64,000 nt of DNA from PALSA-270 sp963770915 (GTDB lineage Bacteria; Acidobacteriota; Terriglobia; Terriglobales; Acidobacteriaceae): NCBI GenBank assembly GCA_963770915.1, contig CAVYRG010000001.1, positions 1,736,001 to 1,800,000 of the forward strand, given 5' to 3'. A model generated the notes under the pieces. The model was given only the letters and a program-made list of their open reading frames with translations, ran no database searches and was not told the origin of the DNA. Shown in pieces: positions 35,641 to 45,702 of the stretch (its first letter is position 1; each line of letters opens with the position of its first letter). The position numbers and the translations under genes are program-made.

Positions 35641-36303
35641 TCATTCAAACTGTTTTCGGAAAGTTGCGATCTGCTGTCGCAAGTCGGCCACTTCCTTGCG
35701 CAAGTCCTGCATCTCATCTTCCAGCCGGCGAACCCGGTCAGAGTCAGGAGCCCCGTGCAGCGACGGTTCCTGCTCGCGCGGAAGCGCGGAAACTCCGCTA
35801 TCTTCCGCATCGCCCGACAACAAATGCATGTACCGCGATTCTTTTGTCCCCGGCTGCCGGGAAAGGACCTTTGCCAATGGCGGCTCACGCTGCATCAGAC
35901 GCTGCAGCGTTGCTTGCACTTCCGTCAGGCTCTCAAAGCGATGCATGCGTTCGCCGCGGCCGCGCAGCTCGCCCGGCGTTTGCGGCCCGCGCAGCAAAAG
36001 CACGCAAATAATAGCCGTCTCGCCGCGAGTGAAGTTAAACACTTCCTGCGAACGATGTTCATACTTGGTCACACGGCTGTCGGCGCTGCTGGTCGGCCCA
36101 GCCAGGCCCTGGCTTTGCAGCCCATCCAGCGCCCGCCGCACCGCGTCTTCATCCAGACTCATCACCGGATCGCGATTATTCTTCTGATTGCACGCGTTGA
36201 TCAGCGCATTCAGCGATAGCGGATAGTAGTCCGGTGTGGTGACGTCCTTTTCGATCAACGAACTGAGCACGCGGGCTTCAAGCTGGTTCAGCAGAATGTC
36301 CAC
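35641..36303 (-). CDS. DUF480 (YceH-like) winged-helix protein
   Basis: The 220-residue protein matches the YceH/DUF480 family throughout: LLNQLEARVLSSLIEKDVTT, YPLSLNALINACNQKNNRDP, RVTKYEHRSQEVFNF and LLLRGPQTPGELRGR. The family is a double winged-helix and probably binds DNA; its role is not established. The C-terminal 50 residues form a predicted coiled coil (RRLEDEMQDLRKEVADLRQQ). It is convergent with the methyltransferase gene, 11 bases apart. Confidence 0.88.
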   Translation of the reverse strand: MDILLNQLEARVLSSLIEKDVTTPDYYPLSLNALINACNQKNNRDPVMSLDEDAVRRALDGLQSQGLAGPTSSADSRVTKYEHRSQEVFNFTRGETAIICVLLLRGPQTPGELRGRGERMHRFESLTEVQATLQRLMQREPPLAKVLSRQPGTKESRYMHLLSGDAEDSGVSALPREQEPSLHGAPDSDRVRRLEDEMQDLRKEVADLRQQIATFRKQFE

Positions 36304-36330
36304 TGATGATTACTTTCCTCGGATCGGTCC

Positions 36331-36362
36331 GTATCAGGGCGCGACTTCAGTCGTGCCGGCAT
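36331..36362 (+). repeat. GCGCGACT-type palindromic repeat
   Basis: GTATCAGGGCGCGACTTCAG followed by TCGTGCCGGC; the core GCGCGACT/AGTCGTGC is palindromic. The 36304-36573 gap also holds a phrase-like CTCTGTGCCCTCTGTGG repeat (36450) that recurs before mutS2 (37720). No gene is seen. Confidence 0.5.
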
Positions 36363-36573
36363 GGCGCAAAGAAACAACGGGCCTTTTGCCCGGCCTAGTA
36401 TAGTGCGTCAAACAGATCGACATTTATGAGGCGCCGGTTTCCCCTGTGATCCTCTGTGCCCTCTGTGGTTAGGGCTTTTGCCCCCATCGCCGACCACCAC
36501 GGGCTACGCGAATCGAGGCGTAATATTTGACGCTCACTATTTCCGGCGCACGACACTAGACGAACGCGAAATC

Positions 36574-37599
36574 CTACCCCAACAGCCGCGCCGCATCTTT
36601 CGCAAAGTAGGTAAGAATAATGCTTGCGCCCGCCCGCCGAATCGAGATCAGCGACTCCATCATCACCCGGTCGCGATCAATCCAGTTATTCCGCGCCGCC
36701 GCCTCGATCATCGCGTATTCGCCGGAAACCTGATAGGCCGCCAGCGGCAGATCAAACCGCTCCCGCGCCGCTGCGATCACATCCAGATACGGCAGCGCCG
36801 GCTTGACCATAATCATGTCCGCGCCTTCTTCGATATCCGCAGCAATCTCCCGCATCGCCTCGCGCACGTTCGCCCCATCCATCTGATACGACCGGCGGTC
36901 GCCGAACTGCGGCGCCGAATCGGCCGCCTCGCGAAACGGTCCGTAAAATCCCGATGCGAATTTCGCCGCATAAGAAAGAATCGGCGTATTCGTTAGGTTT
37001 GCCGCGTCCAGCGCTTGGCGAATCGCCGCCACCCGCCCGTCCATCATGTCCGAAGGCGCAATGATATCGATCCCCGCCTGGGCCAGCGATACCGAAGTCC
37101 GCGCCAGCAACTCGAGCGTCGCATCATTCACGATCTCGTAGTCGTTCCCCACCGCGGGCGGGTCCGCCACGGCCGCTCCCAGCGACTGCGGCGCTGCCCG
37201 CACGATCCCGCAGTGCCCGTGCGACATATATTCACAAAGACAGACGTCGCCCACAAGAATAAGGTCGCGAACCTCGCGCTTCATCGCCCGCGCCGCCTGC
37301 TGCACGATCCCGTCGTCTGCCCACGCTCCGGTGGCGACTTCATCCTTAGAGGCGGGAAGCCCAAACAGAATCACCGCCGGAATTCCCAGCGCGTAAACCT
37401 CCTGCGCCTCCTTCACGGCCCCATCCACCGACAGATTGAACACGCCCGGCATGGACCGCACTTCCTTGCGCACACCCTCGCCCGGACACACAAATAAAGG
37501 ATAGACAAACGCTCCCGGCGTAAGCCGCGTCTCGCGCACCATCGAGCGCAGCGCTTCTGTGCGCCGCAATCGCCGCAGCCTGGTTGTAGGAAAAGCCAT
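36574..37599 (-). CDS. hemB: Porphobilinogen synthase (delta-aminolevulinate dehydratase)
   Basis: HemB condenses two aminolevulinate molecules to porphobilinogen in haem synthesis. The 341-residue protein shows the metal-binding region LVGDVCLCEYMSHGHCGI with its cysteines, the first lysine region LSYAAKFASGFYGPFREAAD and the Schiff-base lysine in MVKPALPYLDVI. YQVSGEYAMIEAAARNNWID is also typical. The cysteine pattern indicates a zinc-type enzyme. Start MAFPTTRLRRLRRTEALRSM matches the family N-terminus. Confidence 0.97.
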   Translation of the reverse strand: MAFPTTRLRRLRRTEALRSMVRETRLTPGAFVYPLFVCPGEGVRKEVRSMPGVFNLSVDGAVKEAQEVYALGIPAVILFGLPASKDEVATGAWADDGIVQQAARAMKREVRDLILVGDVCLCEYMSHGHCGIVRAAPQSLGAAVADPPAVGNDYEIVNDATLELLARTSVSLAQAGIDIIAPSDMMDGRVAAIRQALDAANLTNTPILSYAAKFASGFYGPFREAADSAPQFGDRRSYQMDGANVREAMREIAADIEEGADMIMVKPALPYLDVIAAARERFDLPLAAYQVSGEYAMIEAAARNNWIDRDRVMMESLISIRRAGASIILTYFAKDAARLLG

Positions 37600-37779
37600 G
37601 ATTCAGCCTGCTTGATCAACGCTTCTGCGCTGATTCTAGCAGAGCGCATCGCGAGACTCGAAGGAACTCTCTGATCCCTGCGCACCTCGGTGTACCCACC
37701 TTGGCCGAGTTTCTTCCTCTGTGACCCTCTGTGTCCTCTGTGCTTGATCCTTTCTTCTCTCCTGTACCATAAAGCTCGC

Positions 37780-40215
37780 ATGCCATCTCCGCTCACCCAC
37801 GCCAGCGCCCAAGTCCTGGAATTCGAATCTCTCCGCGAACTGCTTCGCGGATACGCTTCGTCTCCGCTTGGCCAACAGCGCCTGACTGCTCTTGCTCCAT
37901 CCCTCGATCGCACCTGGATTGAAAACCAGCAGCAACTCACCGCCGAAATCCGCGAATTCCGCCGCGTGGGCGGGCGCTTCGATTTTTCCGGCCTGCTCGA
38001 AATTTCCGAGTTCCTCGACAAGGCGCGCATCGCCGGTGCCGCCCTGGAGACCAGCGAAATTCGCGACGTGGTACTCGTCGTCGATCGCGCCGCCGAATGG
38101 CGCGCCGTCGCCCTCAATCCGCCTGCGGCCATGAAGCAGGAATGGCAGGCCGTTACGCAACTCTCGTCCGCGATCGAAGACTTCGCCGACTTCCTTCGAT
38201 TTTTCCGCAACAAAATCCTGCCCGACGGCACTCTCGAAGACCGCGCCTCGCCCGAACTGGCCCGCATTCGCCGCGAAATTGAAAAGCAGCGCCGCACAAT
38301 TCACGAATCTCTTCGCGCCTATCTACGCCGCCTCGCCGAAGGCGGCACGGTGCAGGACGAACTCATCACCATCCGTGGCGACCGCTTCGTCATTCCCGTA
38401 AAAGCCGAGCACAAGCGCCGCGTGCAAGGCGTTGTCCACGGCGCCAGTTCCAGCGGACAAACGTTTTTCGTCGAGCCCCTCGAAACCATCGAACAGAACA
38501 ACGAACTGGTCCGTTTGTTCGACGAAGAGCAGGCCGAAATTCACCGCATTCTGCAGGAAATGACTCGCCGTATTGGCGATCAAGCCCAGAAAATCTGCGC
38601 CGCCGCCGAAACCCTTGCCGAGATCGAGCTGCAATTCGCCAAGGCGCGTCTTGCGGAAGACTACAACTGCGTTCCAGTTCAGCTTCGCAGCCCGGAAGAG
38701 AAAATCGCCGTCCTCATTAACGCCCGTCATCCGCTGCTCGAGCGCAATCTGAAAGCGAGCGCCAAGCCGATCATTCCCGTCACCATCGAACTCGAAGGCG
38801 AGCGCCGCCAACTCATCATCACCGGGTCTAACACGGGTGGAAAAACGGTTGGGCTCAAGACTATGGGCCTTCTCGCCCTAATGGCCCAATCTGGGATTCC
38901 CATTCCGGCAGACCGCGCCGAACTGCCAGTCTTCGACGCAGTTCTCGCCGACGTCGGCGACTACCAATCCATCGAGCAAAATCTTTCCACCTTTTCCGCG
39001 CACGTCACCAACATCGATTTCATTTCCCGCACCGCAACTGCAAACTCGCTCGTCCTGCTCGATGAACTCGGCTCCGCCACCGATCCCGAAGAAGGCGCCG
39101 CACTGGCCGTCGCCATCGCAGAACATTTCCGCCGGGTGGGCTGTATCACTATCATTTCTACCCATCACACTTCGCTGAAAGTCTACGGAGCGAACACGCC
39201 CGGCGTGCTGAACGCATCAGTCGGGTTCAACGAATCCACTCTCCAGCCGACCTTCGAGCTGACAATCGGCGTAGCCGGCGCTTCCGCCGGAATCAACATT
39301 GCCCAGAGGCTGGGGCTCAATCCGCAGATCGTGGAATCGGCCCGCTCCCGCCTGGGCACGCAAGCCCGCGACGTTGGTCACTTTCTCGGCCGCCTGCACG
39401 CTGAACTCCGCGAGGCTGAAGCCGAGCGCCTCCGCCTGCGCGCTCGTGAAGAGGAACTCGCCCGCGAAAGAGCCCGCATGGCTTCCGAGGGCAAGAAAGA
39501 GCAGCAAACCAAAATCAAAGAAATGGAGAAAAAACTCGACAGCCTTTTCCGCGACTTCGAATTCCACGCCCGCGAAACCGTGAACGCGATCCAGGATCGC
39601 GCCGCCGCGCAAAAGCTTTCCAAGGATGCCGAGCGCCGCATCGCCAAGCTGCGCCGCGAATTCCGCGAGCAATTCGATTCGTCTGTAGTCGCGCACAGCA
39701 CCGGCGCCGACCAAGGCGATCCGCACGCCCAACCGCAGCTCGTCAAACATGTCTCCGAAGGCGACACCGTCAGGCTCAAATCGCTCGGCCGCTCCGCCCT
39801 GGTCGCCCGCCGCATCGACGACGATCACTTCGAAGTCGAAATGGGCGCCATGAAAATGAAGATTCCGCGCGAGGATATCGCCGAGGTCCTAGCCCGCGCT
39901 GCCGATTCCCCCGTCAAAGCCGCCCGCTCGCGCGGCATTTCGGTTTCGCTCGAGAATGAGAATCAAACCGCGGCCTCGGAAATCAACGTTATTGGCCGCA
40001 CCGTCGACGACGCCACCCAGGAAGTCGAGAAGTTTATCGATCGCGCCTTCCTTGCCGGCCTGCCACGCGTGCGCGTGGTTCACGGCAGCGGCATGGGTAT
40101 CCTGCGCAAAGCCTTGCGCCAGTATCTGCAGCGGCATCCCCACGTCGCCTCAGTCGCCGAGCCTCCCCAGCAGGAAGGCGGAGGTGGCGCGACCGTGGTC
40201 GAGCTCAGAATATAA
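37780..40215 (+). CDS. mutS2: Endonuclease MutS2
   Basis: MutS2 is a MutS paralogue; known members act on branched DNA or on collided ribosomes. From the ATG at 37780 (PSPLTHASAQVLEFESLREL) the 811-residue protein has the MutS core, Walker A IITGSNTGGKTVGLKTMG, Walker B LVLLDELGSATDPEEGAALA, a long coiled coil (about 525-640) and a C-terminal Smr domain (VVHGSGMGILRKALRQYLQR). Codons upstream of 37780 coincide with a CTCTGTG repeat and are not coding. Confidence 0.96.
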   Translation: MPSPLTHASAQVLEFESLRELLRGYASSPLGQQRLTALAPSLDRTWIENQQQLTAEIREFRRVGGRFDFSGLLEISEFLDKARIAGAALETSEIRDVVLVVDRAAEWRAVALNPPAAMKQEWQAVTQLSSAIEDFADFLRFFRNKILPDGTLEDRASPELARIRREIEKQRRTIHESLRAYLRRLAEGGTVQDELITIRGDRFVIPVKAEHKRRVQGVVHGASSSGQTFFVEPLETIEQNNELVRLFDEEQAEIHRILQEMTRRIGDQAQKICAAAETLAEIELQFAKARLAEDYNCVPVQLRSPEEKIAVLINARHPLLERNLKASAKPIIPVTIELEGERRQLIITGSNTGGKTVGLKTMGLLALMAQSGIPIPADRAELPVFDAVLADVGDYQSIEQNLSTFSAHVTNIDFISRTATANSLVLLDELGSATDPEEGAALAVAIAEHFRRVGCITIISTHHTSLKVYGANTPGVLNASVGFNESTLQPTFELTIGVAGASAGINIAQRLGLNPQIVESARSRLGTQARDVGHFLGRLHAELREAEAERLRLRAREEELARERARMASEGKKEQQTKIKEMEKKLDSLFRDFEFHARETVNAIQDRAAAQKLSKDAERRIAKLRREFREQFDSSVVAHSTGADQGDPHAQPQLVKHVSEGDTVRLKSLGRSALVARRIDDDHFEVEMGAMKMKIPREDIAEVLARAADSPVKAARSRGISVSLENENQTAASEINVIGRTVDDATQEVEKFIDRAFLAGLPRVRVVHGSGMGILRKALRQYLQRHPHVASVAEPPQQEGGGGATVVELRI

Positions 40216-40310
40216 GCGCCGCCTCACCCCTCGTTTTCGCAACTTTTTGAACTAAAGAACTAAAGTCCTCTGCCCGTTCCGCCGTTAGAGGAAAGCAGGA
40301 GGCTCCTACT

Positions 40311-40559
40311 ATGCTTAACCCGATTAGCCACGCTACTCCAGCCCAGGCCGTGGTTCAGCCCAAGCACGCCCCCCCAGCTGCGCCGCCGGCGAAAACCCAA
40401 GCTGCCCCAACCGATACGGTCCACATCAGTGCGGCTGCGGCACTTCGGCAGGAACTGACGGAAACCTCGGTTCAAACCACCCGGGAAGCTAACAATGGCG
40501 ACATCCAGGCCAAGAATCTGCTGGAGCGCGAGGCCGCCGACAAAAAAGCTGGGCTCTAA
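40311..40559 (+). CDS. Small Ala/Pro-rich protein of unknown function
   Basis: The 82-residue product has a Pro/Ala/Gln-rich first half and an amphipathic, charged second half (AALRQELTETSVQTTREANN then LLEREAADKKAGL). It has an RBS-like GGAGG 15 bases upstream. I do not recognise the family. Lack of hydrophobic spans suggests a soluble protein. Confidence 0.5.
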   Translation: MLNPISHATPAQAVVQPKHAPPAAPPAKTQAAPTDTVHISAAAALRQELTETSVQTTREANNGDIQAKNLLEREAADKKAGL

Positions 40560-40761
40560 AGCGCGTTGAAAGGAAGACTGATAGACCCCAACAAATGGCA
40601 GGGGGCAATGCTCATTTCTGAACATGGCGGGACTGCGCCAGGCGCAGACTTAGGCCGCCCTGCATCCTCCGCATGAATCGCTCCCCATCTCATCTCGTCG
40701 CGCTCCCTGTCCGACCTCGCGCTTTTTTGCCACACCGTGCAGAAGCCGATACACTCCTCCC

Positions 40762-41115
40762 ATGGACACGGCTGCCCTGCGCGACAACGCCACCGATGCC
40801 ATCAGATTCTGGGAGCGCGCACGCATTCTCTATAACCTCTCTCTTGCCGCCATCGTGGTCGCTCACTTCATGGCCGGCTATCCCGCGTCCAAAGCCGTGC
40901 TTTCCATTGACTTCGCCCTCGGTCTTTTTCTGCTGGCGGTTGCCGCGAATATCGCATACTGTGCGGCATATCTCGTTGACCTTTTTGCTCAGGCCTCTGG
41001 CTTCCGGGATTTCTGGCGGCGATACCGCTGGCTTCTTTTTATCATCGGCACAACTTTTGCCGCGATCATCACCCACTTCATGGCCGGCGGCATGTTCCAT
41101 CCCAACGCCGGCTAA
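40762..41115 (+). CDS. Small membrane protein of unknown function
   Basis: The 117-residue product has three hydrophobic spans: YNLSLAAIVVAHFMAGYPAS, FALGLFLLAVAANIAYCAAY and WLLFIIGTTFAAIITHFMAG. HFMAG occurs at the ends of the first and third, which suggests an internal pseudo-repeat. It is the plausible frame here; the longer overlapping frame 40673-41428 is proline/serine rich and rejected. Confidence 0.65.
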   Translation: MDTAALRDNATDAIRFWERARILYNLSLAAIVVAHFMAGYPASKAVLSIDFALGLFLLAVAANIAYCAAYLVDLFAQASGFRDFWRRYRWLLFIIGTTFAAIITHFMAGGMFHPNAG

Positions 41116-41225
41116 GCCGCTGCCCTCGTCTCTGCGCATCCTGAAACTCTGTCCCCCACCATTTGACATCTTCCCTGCACCCTCCTACCTTTCCATTGGC
41201 TTCCAACTTGGGAGGGTCTTCGCGA

Positions 41226-42758
41226 ATGAATCGGAAAGTCTTGGCCGCCGCTCTGTTGCTCGGGTCAGTCCCACATCAAATTCGAGCCCAGTTGTCTTCC
41301 CCTCCTCTCGGCATTTTCGAATCCCACGCCGATGTCGGAACCGTCCTCCATCCTGGCTCCGCCACATACGACGCCACGAAAGCCGCCTACACCATCACCG
41401 GCAGCGGCGCCAACATCTGGTCCCATGAAGATGCTTTCCAATTCGCGTGGAAGAAAGTCCCCGACGGCGACGTGACTTTCACCGCCAGCATTATGTTTCT
41501 CTCCACCACCCCAAGCCCGAGCGAACATCGCAAAGCTGTTCTCATGCTGCGCCAGACCCTCGACCCGGATTCGCCCTACATCGACGTCGCCCAACACGGC
41601 AACGGCTTGGCCGCCCTGCAGTATCGCGATGAGAAGGGCGGGCTCACGCACGAAATCGTCTCCGCAGTTGAGTCGCCCAAAAGCGTCCGCCTCGCCAAGC
41701 GCGGCGACTGTGTGTACATGTCAGTTGCCGGCGATGACGGCGTGTTCCGCCCCGCCGCCGGATGGATTCGCATCCCACTCTCCGGCGCGTTCTACGCCGG
41801 CATCGGCGTTTCCGCCCATAACAAAGATGTTTCGGAAACAGCCGTCTTCTCCAACGTAGAAATTTCGACCGTGACCGTGCCCGCATCCAGCCAGCCCACT
41901 CTCTACAGCTCCCTCGAAACCATTTCGCCCACCAGCCCTGAGGTTGATCGAACCGTAATCTACAGCACTGCCGGACATTTCGAAGCTCCCAACTGGACCC
42001 ACGAAGGCGCTTCGCTCATCTTCAATCAAGATGGCCGCCTCATGAAAATCCCTGCCGACGGCAAATCTGCGCCGCAGGCCATCGACACCGGCTTCGCCAT
42101 CCATTGCAACAACGACCATGGCATCTCACCTGACTCCAAATCGCTCGCCATCAGCGACAGCAGTCAGGGCGACCACAAATCCCAAATCTACATTCTGCCT
42201 TTCGACGGCGGCACTCCGCGCCAGGTCACCACCAATTCGCCTTCGTACTGGCATAGCTGGTCTCCCGACGGCAAAACTCTTGCCTTCGCCGGCGTGCGCG
42301 ACGGTGATTTCGACATCTTTACCATTCCCGTCGAGGGCGGCGCAGAGACTCGCCTCACAACCACCAAGGGCACCGACGACGGCCCCGAATACTCTCTGGA
42401 CGGAAACTACATTTACTTCAACTCCGTCCGCACCGGCCTCATGCAGATCTGGCGCATGCATCCCGATGGCAGCGGCCAGGAGCAGGTCTTCTCCGACGAC
42501 TACAACAACTGGTTCCCGCACTTTTCGCCCGACGGCAAGTGGATGGTCTTCCTCTCCTACGACAAAAGCGTGACTGGCCATCCGCCCAACAAAGATGTCC
42601 TCATCCGCGTAATGTCGATGGAAGACAAGAAAATTACCGTGATCGCGCGCCTCTTCGGCGGCCAGGGCACCATCAACGTCCCTTCCTGGTCGCCCGACAG
42701 TAAGAAGCTGGCCTTTGTCAGTTATCAGCTATTACCAGAGGACCAAGCCGCAAAATAA
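41226..42758 (+). CDS. Secreted TolB-like (WD40/PD40) protein with lectin-like N-terminal domain
   Basis: The start MNRKVLAAALLLGSVPHQIR at 41226 begins a signal peptide. Residues about 25-225 (LGIFESHADVGTVLHPGS to VFSNVEIST) look like a DUF1349/LamG-type beta sandwich that binds carbohydrate in related proteins. The remainder is a TolB/PD40 propeller with blades such as FEAPNWTHEGASLIFNQDGR, SPSYWHSWSPDGKTLAFAGV and VPSWSPDSKKLAFVSYQLL. This pattern is common in the acidobacterial secretome. The 510-residue protein probably acts in the periplasm or outside the cell. Confidence 0.82.
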   Translation: MNRKVLAAALLLGSVPHQIRAQLSSPPLGIFESHADVGTVLHPGSATYDATKAAYTITGSGANIWSHEDAFQFAWKKVPDGDVTFTASIMFLSTTPSPSEHRKAVLMLRQTLDPDSPYIDVAQHGNGLAALQYRDEKGGLTHEIVSAVESPKSVRLAKRGDCVYMSVAGDDGVFRPAAGWIRIPLSGAFYAGIGVSAHNKDVSETAVFSNVEISTVTVPASSQPTLYSSLETISPTSPEVDRTVIYSTAGHFEAPNWTHEGASLIFNQDGRLMKIPADGKSAPQAIDTGFAIHCNNDHGISPDSKSLAISDSSQGDHKSQIYILPFDGGTPRQVTTNSPSYWHSWSPDGKTLAFAGVRDGDFDIFTIPVEGGAETRLTTTKGTDDGPEYSLDGNYIYFNSVRTGLMQIWRMHPDGSGQEQVFSDDYNNWFPHFSPDGKWMVFLSYDKSVTGHPPNKDVLIRVMSMEDKKITVIARLFGGQGTINVPSWSPDSKKLAFVSYQLLPEDQAAK

Positions 42759-42862
42759 GCGGGGGATGCGGTCGATACCGCCCGCTCTACTGGCCTTCTC
42801 GCGTGACATGCCCGCAAAGATGCCTTACCATTTTCAAGACCTCGATTAGATCGTGGAGAATT

Positions 42863-44707
42863 ATGTCTTTGCGCCGTTCTAGTATGCTGTGGCCCTTCTT
42901 GCTCGTGGGCCTTGCTGTTTCTCTCAACTCCCAAACCTCGGCCCCGGCGTCCGGCGCCGCCCTCTCCACGTTCAAGGCCAAAGTCCGGGTCGTGCTCGTC
43001 GATGTCGTCGTCACGAACAATAAAGGGCAGCCTGTCCCCGGCCTGCACGAAGACGACTTCGAGGTCCGGGAGGATGGCAAGCCGCAGACCGTCGCGAACT
43101 TCGACGAGCACTCCGGCGCGCCGCCCACGGTCCTTAAGTTGCCCCCGCTTCCACCGCACGTCTATAGCAATGCTCCGGTCACGCAGACGGCCGATTCGCT
43201 ATACATTCTGCTGCTCGATGCTCTGAACACCCCCACTCGCGACCAGGCTTTCGTGCACAAGGAAATGCTCAAGTACCTCAAGACCATCCCGCCCGCCACG
43301 CGAGTCGCCATTTTCACTCTGTCTTCCCGTCTGCGCATGGTTCAGGGTGTCACCGCCGATTCCTCGGAACTACTCGCCGCCCTCAATGACAAGAAAGGCG
43401 CAGCCGGCCCGCATGCATCACCTTTGCTCCCCTCGGACGTGGAGAACGACTCCAACCGGCAGTTGGTCGATTTCCTGATCACAGCCGATGGTGGAAATCC
43501 AACCGTCTCCCAGACCGATTCCGCCGGAACTACCGCCCCCGCGGCCGCCGTCGATCCCGTCGAGGTCATGCAGCAGTTTCAAGCCGATACGGCCGCCTAC
43601 CTCATGCAAGCGCGTGTCCGCCTCACGCTGCAGGCCTTGCAACAGCTGGGGCACTACCTGGCCGATATTCCCGGTCGCAAGAACCTCATCTGGTTCTCAG
43701 GCTCTTTTCCCGCCGGCATTCTTCCCGACGCCGGCCTGGTGAACCCATTTTCGTCGGTTGACGACTTTCAAAAAGAGATCCGCAAGACTACCCAGTTGCT
43801 TGCCGCCGATGACGTTGCGATTTACCCCGTGGGAGCGGAAGGCCTGGCTGCGGACGCGGTGTACGAAGCGAACAGCGCGGAAGTGAGCCAAAGTCGAGGT
43901 CAGACGCAAATGCGTGACCAACTCCAGCAAATGCGAAGCGATAGCCAGGCTCGCGATTCCGGCCACAGCATCATGGAACAGTTAGCCAAGGACACCGGTG
44001 GCCAGGCCTTCTACAACACCAATGGATTGGGCCAGGTCCTGACCCGCGTAATCAACGAAGGCGCGCACTACTACACGCTTTCCTACACTCCCACCGACAC
44101 CAACATGGACGGGAAATTCCGCCGCATCGAGGTCAAGCTCCACAACGGCAAATACAAGCTCGCGTACCGCCGTGGCTACTATGCCCTCGACTCGGAAACT
44201 ACCCAGAGCGCCGGGAGAACGCCGGACGCCGACCCGCTGCTCCCCTTCATGGACCGCAACCTGCCTGACCTTTCCCAGGTCATCTACGAGATTCGCGTGC
44301 TGCCCGCAAACCCGCAGCCTGCGCCCGACGCTCCGCGCATCGGCGGCAACCCCGCGCTGAAAGGACCGGTCACGCGCTACAGCGTGGATTTCGCCGTCTG
44401 GGCGCCCAGTCTCAAGCTCGATCCCACTCCCGACGGCGCCCACCGCGGCGCCGTCGAAGTGATGACCATCGCCTACGACCGTGAAGGCAAGCCGCTGAAT
44501 TTCGTGGGCGGCGCAGATCAGATTATTCTGCGTCCACAAGCTTATGCCGCTATACTCCAACGCGGCTATCGCATCCACGAAGAAATCGACATCCCCAAAG
44601 ACGCCGCCTACCTGCGCACCGGCGTTTATGACCTGAAAGCCAGCACCGCCGGCACACTTGGCCTAAGCTTGCACGACGAGACCGCGCCGACTTCGGCGGG
44701 CAAGTAG
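42863..44707 (+). CDS. Acidobacterial VWFA-related domain protein, exported
   Basis: Starting at 42863 with a signal peptide (SMLWPFLLVGLAVSLNSQTS), the protein has the typical entry KVRVVLVDVVVTNNKGQPVP and LHEDDFEVREDGKPQTVANF, then the von Willebrand A-like core (YILLLDALNTP, RVAIFTLSSRLRMVQGVTAD, LADIPGRKNLIWFSGSFPAG). This matches the acidobacterial VWFA-related family, a lineage marker. The C-terminal third is a beta-sandwich region. The 614-residue protein is probably periplasmic; its role is unknown. Confidence 0.88.
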   Translation: MSLRRSSMLWPFLLVGLAVSLNSQTSAPASGAALSTFKAKVRVVLVDVVVTNNKGQPVPGLHEDDFEVREDGKPQTVANFDEHSGAPPTVLKLPPLPPHVYSNAPVTQTADSLYILLLDALNTPTRDQAFVHKEMLKYLKTIPPATRVAIFTLSSRLRMVQGVTADSSELLAALNDKKGAAGPHASPLLPSDVENDSNRQLVDFLITADGGNPTVSQTDSAGTTAPAAAVDPVEVMQQFQADTAAYLMQARVRLTLQALQQLGHYLADIPGRKNLIWFSGSFPAGILPDAGLVNPFSSVDDFQKEIRKTTQLLAADDVAIYPVGAEGLAADAVYEANSAEVSQSRGQTQMRDQLQQMRSDSQARDSGHSIMEQLAKDTGGQAFYNTNGLGQVLTRVINEGAHYYTLSYTPTDTNMDGKFRRIEVKLHNGKYKLAYRRGYYALDSETTQSAGRTPDADPLLPFMDRNLPDLSQVIYEIRVLPANPQPAPDAPRIGGNPALKGPVTRYSVDFAVWAPSLKLDPTPDGAHRGAVEVMTIAYDREGKPLNFVGGADQIILRPQAYAAILQRGYRIHEEIDIPKDAAYLRTGVYDLKASTAGTLGLSLHDETAPTSAGK

Positions 44708-44729
44708 GAAGCGCGCTGCATCTTCCGTT

Positions 44730-45149
44730 TTATACCCAGGCCGCGACGATCGCACCCATCGCCAGCAGCGAAAGCAGCAGGTAGCCGTTGTTAATCAGGA
44801 ACAGCTTGAGCGGCCGCTTCTCATACAGCACTGCCATAAAGGTCGCGACGAAGACAAATCCCAGCCAATTCAGAAATCCCACCATCGCTCCCTCGCCCGC
44901 CGTAGTCGCGCCCGCGTAGCGGACTGCGTGCACCAGAACGAAAGCCATGATGAAGCTGGTGATCAGGTCGCCCACAATCACCTTCGGCAGCGTGGGTTTC
45001 ATTTTTTCCGGCGTGATCCCGGTCATCTGCGCCCAGGCGTTGCCAAACAGAAACGGCGCATACCACAGCCATCCGAAGAGAAACTTCACCACTGCCGCCA
45101 CCACCAGGGCCCAAATATTGATCGCAATGTGGATCGGAAACTGGTGCAT
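44730..45149 (-). CDS. DUF1761 membrane protein
   Basis: From MHQFPIHIAINIWALVVAAV at 45149 the 139-residue protein has four membrane spans and the DUF1761 signature WLWYAPFLFGNAWAQMTGIT (W-Y-P-x-F-G). The family is a small inner-membrane protein without an assigned role. A 14-codon upstream extension is not supported. It is convergent with the VWFA gene and divergent from the zinc-ribbon gene. Confidence 0.82.
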   Translation of the reverse strand: MHQFPIHIAINIWALVVAAVVKFLFGWLWYAPFLFGNAWAQMTGITPEKMKPTLPKVIVGDLITSFIMAFVLVHAVRYAGATTAGEGAMVGFLNWLGFVFVATFMAVLYEKRPLKLFLINNGYLLLSLLAMGAIVAAWV

Positions 45150-45282
45150 GCCGCCTCCTCTGCCGCCATCACGCAAGCGACGGTCGGGCATTATAGCGAA
45201 GAAGCATGTCTGGAGTTGTCAACTTCGGGCTGGTACCGTCCGCCCGGGTCCGCAACGGCTCGGGGATCCTTTCCCATTTCTG

Positions 45283-45310
45283 TTGACCTTATGGGCGCTC
45301 GGCGTATAGT
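45283..45310 (+). promoter_or_regulatory. Sigma70-type promoter for the zinc-ribbon gene
   Basis: TTGACC (45283-45288), a 16-base spacer and TATAGT (45305-45310) lie 24 bases before the ATG at 45334, with AGGAGG between them. Confidence 0.6.
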
Positions 45311-45333
45311 TGTGCCGCACACAGGAGGTCCCT

Positions 45334-45702
45334 ATGACTCCGCCCGAAGCGTCAGCCGCTTCACCTTCTCGGATATGGACAGCAAGAGCTCTCTTGATGT
45401 TGGGCCTGCTCTGGGCAGTCATCAAGGTCTTTCAGGTTGTGTTCAGCGACAGCAGTTTCGAATCAGCGCAGGCGCTCGACATTACCAATCCGTCTCTATT
45501 CGGGATTCTCGGCTTCAATAGCCTCATCGCGTATTTCGTGGTTCGCCCCAAAAGAAAACCCCCGACACCTAGTACGGCCGCAAGCCACGCGCCAGCCTCC
45601 AAGACCACCTGCGACCAGTGTGGAATGTCATTCCCATCCGGCTACTACCTCGCGAAGTCTTCCGACGACCGCTACCTCTGCGAATCCTGCCGACCCAGCT
45701 AA
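45334..45702 (+). CDS. Small membrane protein with C-terminal zinc ribbon
   Basis: The start MTPPEASAASPSRIW has AGGAGG eight bases upstream. Residues about 15-35 (ALLMLGLLWAVIKVFQVVF) and 50-65 (SLFGILGFNSLIAYFVV) are membrane spans. The tail has CDQCGMSF and LCESC, two C-x-x-C pairs typical of a zinc ribbon. The 122-residue protein is not assigned to a family. Confidence 0.65.
   Translation: MTPPEASAASPSRIWTARALLMLGLLWAVIKVFQVVFSDSSFESAQALDITNPSLFGILGFNSLIAYFVVRPKRKPPTPSTAASHAPASKTTCDQCGMSFPSGYYLAKSSDDRYLCESCRPS

Noticed and set aside
40673..41428. Pro/Ser-rich frame of 251 codons
   Set aside because: It overlaps two better genes (40762 and 41226) in other frames and resembles no family.
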